Both the position numbers and the translations under genes were made by a program. Below, piece after piece: positions 55,985-64,000 of a stretch of DNA of 64,000 nucleotides. Every line of letters begins with the position of its first letter. The stretch's first letter is position 1. This DNA comes from Cristatella mucedo (lineage: Eukaryota > Bryozoa > Phylactolaemata > Cristatellidae). The stretch is taken from positions 1,727,501-1,791,500 of the forward strand of contig WPIO01000046.1 of NCBI GenBank assembly GCA_009760855.2. The letters run 5' to 3'. Under the pieces are notes generated by a model that saw nothing but the letters and a program-made list of their open reading frames with translations, ran no database searches and was not told the origin of the DNA.

Positions 55985-56836
55985 TCAGTAAAATTAAAGA
56001 ATAGTTCCAAAACCTTTGCAGTGCCGTGCCATTGATGCCCTGGTGAGATGACGACTCACAGCTTTACCTATGCTTTGGTTCTTTCCCAGCCTTACAGTGA
56101 GTCAAACTGTCTCAATCGCCTTTCTGCATGTATTGCTGAAAACCGCTCTTGGATGGCAGCAAACTTTTTGAATTATTGACGATAGAACCAACTTACTAGT
56201 TCTGGTCAAACCTAGTGTGACTCCAAAATTGGAAAGATTAACTCTCAAACTTGGCTCGGCCAGCTAGTCTACTGTAGAACCTGCACGAAAGCTAGTAGCT
56301 TTCACTGGACGACCTCATCAGCTTCACAGTAAAGTCTGGCTACTTTCAACTATGTTTTATTGCAAGAATTCAGGCTTGCTTAGACTGGGAAACTATATTG
56401 AAACTGGTCTATGTGACATCCCATCTCGACTTCTGTAACTCACTGCTTGCGGGTCTACCCGCCTGTGCAATCAGGTGGTAACAGCTTGTGCAAAATTCTG
56501 CAGTGCAGCTTCGCTTGCGGCGCATTTACCACATCACACCACTTCTCACTGACCTGCAGTGGCTTTTCGTATGTTCCTAAAGCCTGGAACTCACTACCAA
56601 TGCATATTAAAACGTTCTCTGACATGACATTTAAAAAGAAGCTTAAAACACTTGTTTATACAGCATTTAGTGTGTCTTTGTGATTCGTCTTCGTGTGCAT
56701 ATGCCTACTTATACCGTGCCTGGTGCATGTTGATGTTACCACCAATTATTTGGTAATGCTTTCTATACAGCATCTGTGAAGTGCCTAGAAAGAGATTAAG
56801 TTATCTGAGCATGCCATACAAATGTATTATTATTAT
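55985..56836 (+). mobile_element. LINE-A, RT palm to 3' end
   Basis: Frames in order give DDDSQLY (YADDxQLY region), FCMYC (CMACI-like), NLLVLV-type segments, NSAVQLRLRRIYHITPLL and FKKKLKTLVYTAF. The 3' untranslated region, stem-loop and ATT repeats follow (56826-56840). Many frameshifts. Confidence 0.75.
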
Positions 56837-56883
56837 TATTACCAGGTTGGATTGATTGGCATGCTCTGATGTGCTATCTGCCG

Positions 56884-57048
56884 GGCTGGTTTGGCCCAGT
56901 GTTTGAGGTACTGGCCTCGAACCCAGGTCAAGGTGAATGTATTTGATGACAAATGTCATGGGCTCAAGCCCCGTGGCATATGTGAAGCGCCTGAATAGAA
57001 ATTAAGTTCTTGAGTGCTATACAAATGAGTTATATTTGTTATATTTTC
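56884..57048 (+). mobile_element. SINE-1 copy, 1b variant, abutting USP25/28 exon 3
   Basis: GCTGGTTTGGCCCAGTG (A-box side), extra AAGGTGAATGTATTTGATGA segment, GGGCTCAAGCCCC (B-box side) and GTGCTATACAAATGAG tail. The T-rich tail runs to within a few bases of the exon 3 acceptor at 57052-57053. Confidence 0.8.
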
Positions 57049-57053
57049 TGTAG

Positions 57054-57123
57054 CTGGTGCCTTATGACGATTCCAAGAGCAAGAGCTCCGTAGCGCCTGC
57101 TGTGTTACAGGCTCATGACTCAG
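57054..57123 (+). CDS. USP25/28 homolog, coding exon 3
   Basis: Residues 76-98, phases 0 to 1, acceptor TTTTCTGTAG, donor TCAG|GTACGC. LVPYDDSKSKSSVAPAVLQA has little conservation, as in the variable linker of USP25/28. Both flanking phases fit exons 2 and 4. Confidence 0.65.
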
Positions 57124-57551
57124 GTACGCTATTCGCCAAGCCGTCGTCTTTGACTTTGTCTTGCTGCTTTGAAATAGAGTGGTCATATTAATAACGCCTT
57201 GATTGTTGAAAGGTCTGTAAGGAATTAGCAAGTAGCATAATGGTTTAGAGCCCTTTATGATTGTGTGGCATTGATGTACACTACAGTTGATAGTTAGAGA
57301 TCTTAAGTCTCTCAGGCATCACCCAGTTTTCGTCATTAGCAACTTTTTGTATTGGCCTAGAATGGAATAATGCTCTCACTAGAAAGAGGATACTGCATAC
57401 CAGATTGGCTGCCGATACTTACTAATTACTAGAAATGTGCATCACAGGTTTTATTTAGACCATTCATTTTATTAGCAAGAAAAGTACTGCTTTGACGCGT
57501 TTTTGACCAAGGGGTACCTGACAATATGTTGAACCTCATGCTTCCTTTGAA

Positions 57552-57683
57552 TTTTTTATTTGTATAGCGCCCTAAGAGAACTTAATCTCTAGTCAGGCGC
57601 TTCACATATGCGTCGGGGCTCGAGCGTACGACTTCAGCCAGACCTTGGTCGGGGCGAGCACCTTAATCACGGGACCAAACCAG
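57552..57683 (-). mobile_element. SINE-1 copy
   Basis: TTTGTATAGCGCCCTAAGAG (tail), GGGGCTCGAGCG (B-box side), CCAGACCTTGGTCGGGGCG and GACCAAACCAG (head). Antisense to the USP gene. Confidence 0.8.
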
Positions 57684-57684
57684 A

Positions 57685-57775
57685 AGCATATGTAAAATGC
57701 CTAGAAAGAAATTTAGTTATGTGAGCTGTGAGGGTACTATATAAATGTATTGTTATTATTATTATTACTTTTTAC
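57685..57775 (+). mobile_element. LINE-A 3' tail, plus strand
   Basis: TGCCTAGAAAGAAATTTAG, ACTATATAAATG and ATT repeats to 57770, immediately after the oppositely oriented SINE-1. Confidence 0.65.
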
Positions 57776-58214
57776 CAAGTCAACAGCTGAAGATGTGGAA
57801 TGTTTTAACACAATCAGTACAGTTTCTATGGTAGTATGTCGGAGCAAGCCACAATCATGGAACACCTGGTACTGTCCAGGCATGTGGGTTATGATATCCC
57901 TGATGCCAACAAAGTCCGTGTCTGTTAGCTTGCCTTTAAGTAGACTTTGAACATTATGATTACCGTATGGATTTTATAATCACTGTTGTGACTTGCATCA
58001 TTTAGAAAACACTTAAGATATGCAAGGAAATGAATAGCTGCATACCTGAAAGATGTAACCGCACACTTGCATAATTTTCATAGATTACACGATTGTGGTT
58101 TATTTAATTGTTGTCAGCAGGTGCATGAGAATGTGAACACCCATGTGAGGCTCTAAATTTAGAGAGACTCAGGGATGAGATTAACAGACCATTTTAACAG
58201 ATCATAAATGTCCA

Positions 58215-60730
58215 TTATAATTATAATAATAATACAAATACACTTGATAAAGTGCCCTCAGAGAACTCAATCTCTTTCTAGGCGCTTTACATTTGCTACA
58301 AAGAAAACACAATTGAATGACGAGTGGTATCATGCTTGAAAAACAACATAAATAACATGGTTAGGTGTGACATGCACAGGGTCAGCATGCACGTGTGGTT
58401 AGTGGTAGCATGCAACAGTGTCAGCACGCATAAGCACATAACGGACTAATTGCAGGGACCCACTAAATGCTATCATAAATAGAAGTGAAAGCCCATATTG
58501 TGCTTGGCATTCACATCGGCAAGAGTGAGAGTATAAACCGTGAACAGAACCGGACCAAGCACGGAGCCTACCGTATTTCAGAGGTACCTCGGATGATTTT
58601 TGTCCATTCACATCAATACTCTGGAGTCTCCCACTGAGATAGGACCTGAACCACTGCAGAGCAGTGCCAGTGATGCCCAGGCGAGATGCGAGGCGCTCAA
58701 GAAGGACTTGGTGATTGATAGTATCAAAAGCTGCCAAAAGATCGAGCAAAACAAGCTGAGAAATGCTACCCATGTCTGCATTCCTAAGTAGGTCGTTGTA
58801 CACCCTAAGCAATGCTGACTCTATGGAATGATTAGCTCTAAAGCCAGGCTGGAATTTACTAGCAAGGTTAGAAGTTTTAATATAGGAGTTCAGCTGGTCT
58901 GCCACGACTCGTTCCAGTGTCTTTGATAGGAATGGTAGAAGGGAGACTGGGCTGTACTCGCTTCAGTTCTGTTGGTCTGGTGTCGCTTTCTTGAGCAGTG
59001 GCCTGACTACAGCTTTTTTGAAAGGTGCTGGGACATGACCTGAGGCTAATGACATATCGACGATGCTAGTTATGCATGGCAGCAGTAGATCAATGCAACG
59101 TAGGAGCAGGACTGTGGGAATAGGGTCCAGAGGACTTGTTGTCTTCTTTGATTGGGATATGAACTTCAGGACGACATCACTAGTGACTTGCTTAAATGTA
59201 GACATTGAGGTACTGCCAGGAGTCGAGGGACGGCATTCTAGGGGGGATGCTGACATCGGAGGGATTGACTCCCTGATCCTGCCTATCTTCTGGATAAAGA
59301 AGCTAGAGAAACGATTAGCTAGATCATCACAGGGATCATCAGGTAAGGAGCTAACTTGGGAGCAATTGAGGAGATGGTGAATCGTCGACATCAGCATTTT
59401 TGGATTGTGCATCCGTGATTCAACTGTTTTTATAGAAGTTGGACTTGGCCTTTGCCAGGATCGATTGGTGCAATCTACAGTAGTCCTCGTATGCTTGTCG
59501 ATGGACAGGCGGTCCTGATCTTAAGTATGCATTTTCAAGCTTTCACTTAGTAGACCTAGCTAGTTTAATGTCTGCGGTAAGTCATTGGCCGTCTGGGCGA
59601 GGGTGCAAAGTGCGCTTAGTCAGAGGTGCAAACTCGTCGAGCATTTCTGCTAGTGTCGGTCGTGTTTCAGCTATCTACCAACGATGACAGATTCGAAGGG
59701 GGACTGAGCAGCAGAGGCAAGGCAGATATTCTAGCACAGACAGCATCGATGTCAAGGGTCTTGAGGTTTCGCGATTTACAGGTGATTTATAAGGAGGAGG
59801 ACACACATTGTATACTAAATGGGATCTGCATGTGGTAAGATAAGCAGGATTTGATAATAATTTGTGATGACAAAGTGCAATTGTATGAGAAAATTTGGTC
59901 GAGTTTGTGACCGTTGATGTGAGTAGGGCCATGCACTTGAGCCAAAAGAGACAATGAGTTGGTCAATGCATGAAATTCAGTGCTGAAGGCGTCAGATAAG
60001 TTATCTAAGTGAATTTTGAAATCACCCATAACGAGGAAGGATCGATTTCTTGCGCACAAAATCGAAATGAGATCGTATAAATCTGAGATAAGGGAGGATT
60101 TGGTACCTGGTGGGCGATAGACTACTGCCACCTTCGGTAGCTTGTTTTCGGGCGAAATCAAGGCAATCGATTCGAAAGGCTGCTTCGAGGGCACTTCAAA
60201 TGGATTGAAGTTGAATTTCGAGTGCATGATAATAGCAACTCCACCTCCAGATTTGATTGAGCTAGGGGTGTGAAAGAACGAGAAATTAGTCGGGTTAGCA
60301 TCTTTAAATGTCAGGCAGTTTACCGATTTTAGCCAAGTTTCAGTCAAGGTAAGCAGTTGAGTTCATTTTCAGTAATAAGAGTGCCTATTACTAGAGGTTT
60401 ATGCACATTGAGCGAGGATTCCAAAGACAAGCATTAAATTTGCCTGCCGGAGTGATAACATACCTGATGACCACTAAGTTAGAGAAATTCATAGTGACAC
60501 TTGTGTTGGAGCGTGCTGAACGGTTCAAGACGATGCTAGGAATACCAAATGAGCGGGTACTCAGCTCGAAGTTCTCGCCAAACGACGGGCATCTAAGCTG
60601 GCGGCCCCGACCACCACGGTTGCTCCGGCATGCTTTTCTTTTGTTAATGCATAATTCACGAATCTTAACAACAGCAGTGACATCTAGGAATGCATTGAAC
60701 TACGATGAAGAAGCGATAATAGGTGCGCAC
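58215..60730 (-). mobile_element. LINE-A, longest copy: L2-type EN-RT retrotransposon with internal deletion
   Basis: On the minus strand, from 5' to 3', a basic segment with NRGGRGRQLRCPSFGENFEL leads to WNPRSM. The endonuclease follows (TETWLKSVN, SGGGVAIIMHS, VYRPPG, VMGDFKIHLDN, KLDQIFSYN), then the linker, the RT fingers (FKKAVVRPLLKK) and QPGFRANHSIESALLRVYND. DLLAAFDTINHQVLLERLAS and WFRSYLSGR come next. The frame then shifts at GSVLGPV and stops before the YADD palm. The thumb is absent, and the LINE-A 3' untranslated region and tail follow (58218-58300). It probably cannot retrotranspose. In human genomes the equivalent family is L2. It lies in USP25/28 intron 3, antisense. Confidence 0.9.
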
Positions 60731-61610
60731 CATCATAACTAACATGCAGGTTTCTAGCTGCCGGTGTAGCTAAGGCCGCTGCCGGTGTGGGAGACTCAGC
60801 AGCCCAAATTGATAAACAAGCGTTTAGATGCCTGTAGGCACTTAATTTCTTACGGCGCTACGGTCAAACAACAATCAGAATAGCTTTAAACAGGTCTTTG
60901 CTGTATCGTTTTCTATACGATGTTCGCAAGAACTTTGATTTTCGGAAGAGTTCTGCAACAGACAATGAATGTGGTGAGCGCACTCTATGTCGAAAGACGA
61001 GAATGTCACTCACAATAGACTGTGGTGTCTTGTTTGGATTAATTTAGTTTCATTATTTGGTTTGCTATTGAAGGTGTAAACTCTTTTATAATAGGCTGTA
61101 CGATTTTTAATTGCAACTATGTTCTGTTATCCTCTCAGTTCTTCTAACTTTTCCTGGTTAAAGCCGACCTAACATCTGTGACCACATAATGCAGACAGAG
61201 TCCTCGCAGCTTTTCCCGTACTGTTCTTCGGTAAAGGAAGCTATTGAATCCAGCATCTGATACTGAAGCACTTTGCCTGTTGGTAATATGATATTGTGTA
61301 CTGATAGTTTATATGGCTGCAGGCTGCTCTAAATGCTGCGCTGATAGAATGCTTGTTTATTGATTTGAATTTCACTTGCCCGATGTAATGTCCCCCTTGG
61401 CCGCACGTGGTGCACGTGACGCACCTAGATGGACTTCTGTTGGATTTGGGGATGTGCGTAGGATGTTGACTGAAATACCAAGAATATTGATGGCTATATA
61501 ATTTACTAAAGCCTCGTGTTGCTGTGATTTACGGTGGCCAAAGTTAATGCTTAAATCAGCACACTTGACCGAAAATGGCATAGGTGCATTGTTTTTATTT
61601 TCATTAGCAG

Positions 61611-61719
61611 TTATTGATCTTACGGCCGAGAACCATGAAGATGACCTTCAGCAAGCAATTGCTGAAAGCTTGAAAGATCAGCCACAAGGCGTGACCAGGG
61701 AAGACCAAGAGATTAGTCG
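61611..61719 (+). CDS. USP25/28 homolog, coding exon 4 (SIM and UIM)
   Basis: From residue 99, acceptor TTCATTAGCAG, donor AGTCG|GTACAG, phases 1 to 2. VIDLT is the SUMO-interacting motif found at this position in USP25 (VIDLTGDD) and USP28 (VIDLTHDN). EDDLQQAIAESL is a ubiquitin-interacting motif with the required Ala and Ser. REDQEISR matches human DEEQAISR. The Cys-box exon (GLKNVGNTCW in the family) is not in the window. Confidence 0.92.
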
Positions 61720-62089
61720 GTACAGTTTTCTCAGTTAATTTTCACATTTTCTGGAAAAAACTGATCATCTGCAGTAGAGTACTTGCAAAATCGTCTTTTA
61801 TTAGTTTTCTGCTTTTACTGTGCATAGTTTATATTAGAAAGTGCATGTAATGTACTTATATCTTGAGCCTCAGCTGAGCCTACATGAGGTTCATTGTTGC
61901 ATCACTTGGCCATAAGGTTTCATCTCGGTGATTTGCCAAGGCTATAGAAAAATTCTTTTCCACAGCAAGCCTGTTTATCACGTGGCTGCCCATCGAACCG
62001 CTAACCGATATTTCATTTCTGGGTCTCTTCACTCATTTTTAGTCATTTTTTATTGCTCTTGCTTACCTATATGAGCTACTTTCCCCCTG

Positions 62090-62455
62090 CCACTCTCTAG
62101 CACTACCTGCTCTTCTGATGTTTAGCTGTGCTGCTAAGAGCTTCGGAGACCGTACCTTCTGTTCACAGGCATCAAATTCCTTGAACCCTCTACTGATTGA
62201 CATCGCGGTATCGAATGGCATCACGTTTAAAATGAAGCTAAAAGCTACCTGTTTGTCATAACCTCAGCTTTGTCTAGGTGAATTGTCCTCTATATGCTTA
62301 TGAATGCTGCAATTAAGCATGTTTTAATCGTTACTCTGTTGATAATATAGCTTTCTAGCTTTCTTTCCAGCCTGTCTGTAGTGCCTAAAAAGAGATTACA
62401 TTCTTGTAGGAGGCTATACAGCATGCAATATTACTATAATTATATAATAATTATT
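62090..62455 (+). mobile_element. LINE-A 3' part
   Basis: GDRTFCSQASNSLNPL (ORF2 C-terminal GERAFSxAAPxLWNSLP region), then FKMKLKATCL, the 3' untranslated region, AGTGCCTAAAAAGAGATTAC stem-loop and ATT-rich end. Confidence 0.7.
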
Positions 62456-62785
62456 ATCATTTGAAGTTTATTTTTAAAATTTTAGCAATGTCGACCATTG
62501 TGAACTCAATGAGCTGCAGGCTTACTGCTAGTTTGATAACGAACATTGTTAGCTGTGTGCGACACATCAGTTATCCGAGGTATACTGGTCACCCTAGGAC
62601 TTTGGTATCAGTAGTTCTTTCGGGAGTCTTAGTTGAATCCCTTTGCATATGCTTGCGGTCTTAGTCATTGTTTTGTTTTATGATTAACATGTCGTTGCCA
62701 CACATTTACAGGAGTAGGGATGGCGCTTGGTTGGCGCTAAGTTAGATGAACTTCTACCATCTCGTAAAAAAATAATAAAATAAAA

Positions 62786-62950
62786 ATATAATTCATTAGT
62801 ATAGCACCCTAAGAGAACTTAACCTCTACCCACATGCTTCGCATGTGCCACTGGGTGTTATTTGTTTGAGTCCGCTACTGTAGTCGTCAAATGCATTCAC
62901 ATTGACCTCGGTCATCAACGATGAGCACATTAATCCCTGGGCCAAATCAT
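62786..62950 (-). mobile_element. SINE-1 copy, 1b variant
   Basis: ATTAGTATAGCACCCTAAGA (tail), GTTTGAGTCCG (B-box side), the complement of the 1b extra segment (AAATGCATTCACATTGACC) and CCTGGGCCAAA (A-box side). Confidence 0.65.
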
Positions 62951-64000
62951 GGCGGTGTATTGATGCAGTTTATGTTGTCACACCTACAACTACCTTTGTT
63001 GAACTAATGCTCTATCTGTGGCATTGTGGCGAACGGCCGTCGCCACTCGTTATTAGCAAAATGTTTTGCATATATGAACCGTGCAGAACAATTTTATCTT
63101 CTAACAAACATCAAAGTAATGTGGAATGGAAGTAAACTCTTGCACTCCTTAATTAAATCAGATTTACTGAAGATCTTAAGGACTCAAGGCTTACTGCTTT
63201 GTTGCACATGAAGCTGAGAGAATGCAATCTTATTTGGCTACCTAAATTTTTTCCAAAGGAACCCTACTGCTTTATAATCATAAAGCAAGTACTCTGTAGT
63301 TATTCCTCAAATGTAGGTAGTGTCCAAAAATGATAGCGTACACTAACTCTGCAGGAAAGAATAACATAGTAGTTTCACATTTAGCGTGCTTTAAACCACT
63401 CTAGGCTGCCTTTGTATGCTACCTATATGTGGCATTGGCAATGAAAACCTTTAAAAATTAATGGGCGCTCATGAATACTTTTTCTGTTCCTATCCTTGCT
63501 ATTGGATTTGACCCAGCCTCACTCTGAAGTAATTGCTTCGGTTAGTTGTTATCAAGTTCGTTATAAAATAAAAAATACGTAGGAGAGCAGTTTCAGTGGA
63601 ATGCTGCCACTTGAACCCTGATTGAAATGTTTCAGACATTTCATTCTTTTCAATATGTTTAACCAGCTGCTTAGCAACAATTTATTCATAACCCAAGAGG
63701 GCTGCCGCCCCTCAACCCTCTTGGCTGTTGGTGGACCCGTGTGTTGGGACCAGCTGTCGGGGGTCTGCACTTTTCTTGTAGAACTATCACTCTCCTTAGC
63801 TTACCGTGTCTTGTCAAATCTACTGTTTTTCTTCCTCTGTTCGACCCTTCAGTGAGAACATAGCATCCTGTTCAATTTTGTGAAATTGGATCTTGCCATT
63901 GCCTCTTCGGCATTTAACTGCCAGTCCGTAAATCCCATAGGTAACATTCACACTGGACACCTCTTCCTCAGCAGCATCCTCACTGTACTACTCTCCCTCA

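Larger units (their letters stand above)
61720..64000 (+). other. USP25/28 intron 4, running to the window edge
   Basis: I found no segment resembling the next conserved parts of the family (VLEASIAENK, NVGNTCW). It contains a LINE-A tail and a SINE-1b. Open frames near 63.6-63.9 kb are not recognised. Confidence 0.5.

Noticed and set aside
63560-63860. Overlapping open frames on both strands near the right edge
   Set aside because: No match to the next USP25/28 segments or any family I know.
1-64000. CRISPR arrays, operons, rRNA genes, free-standing tRNA genes, viral genomes
   Set aside because: None seen; tRNA-like A and B boxes occur only inside the two SINE families and do not form a full cloverleaf as far as I can read.

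Overview
This is eukaryotic, metazoan nuclear DNA. It has long spliced genes with GT-AG introns, retrotransposon-littered introns, microsatellites, and protein families found in animals. I see no prokaryotic operons, rRNA genes, CRISPR arrays or viral genomes. The phylum cannot be fixed by eye. A long-form Capicua, a ciliary CFAP68 gene, a USP25/28 gene and many L2-type LINEs fit a non-vertebrate bilaterian with ciliated cells.

Layout. (1) 1-6846, minus strand: the first two coding exons of a CFAP68 (C11orf1) homolog, separated by a 6.4-kb intron; the gene runs off the left edge. (2) 6847-12241: a CpG-rich block that is probably a head-to-head promoter for CFAP68 and Capicua, followed by LINE/SINE-rich sequence. 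(3) 12253-42342, plus strand: an apparently complete capicua (CIC) gene. I reconstructed 20 coding exons whose splice phases all agree, except for one unresolved donor near 28.4-28.5 kb. The product is about 2,500 residues, the size of the vertebrate long isoform. It has a Tudor-like N-terminal domain (DUF4819), a conserved Cys/His block, an ATXN1-binding-type motif, the HMG box split over two exons, and the C-terminal C1 motif. (4) 42343-51236: intergenic, with LINE pieces, a decayed transposon-associated pseudogene, a diverged satellite-like array of roughly 190-bp units, and a LINE with a SINE nested in it. (5) 51237 to the right edge, plus strand: the first four coding exons of a USP25/28 deubiquitinase homolog (UBA-like region, SUMO-interacting motif, ubiquitin-interacting motif). 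Its catalytic domain lies beyond the window.

Repeats. Two tRNA-derived SINE families occur (SINE-1 and SINE-2, names used only here). At least two L2-like LINE subfamilies occur (LINE-A and LINE-B). SINE-1 and the LINEs share a related 3' tail. One LINE-A copy at 58.2-60.7 kb still shows endonuclease and reverse-transcriptase reading frames but lacks the catalytic palm. Tc1/mariner remnants, a mariner-type MITE-like end, purine-rich tracts and two copies of a telomere-like dispersed repeat are also present.

The three host genes do not form one pathway: an axonemal microtubule inner protein, an RTK/MAPK-controlled repressor and a deubiquitinase. I found no convincing undescribed functional system. 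The most useful leads are the shared promoter, the gene linkage, the SINE/LINE tail sharing, SINE tails next to splice acceptors, the satellite-like array, the telomere-like repeat pair and a stop-free in-frame intron in capicua. All exon boundaries are read by eye from phase, splice signals and remembered family sequences.
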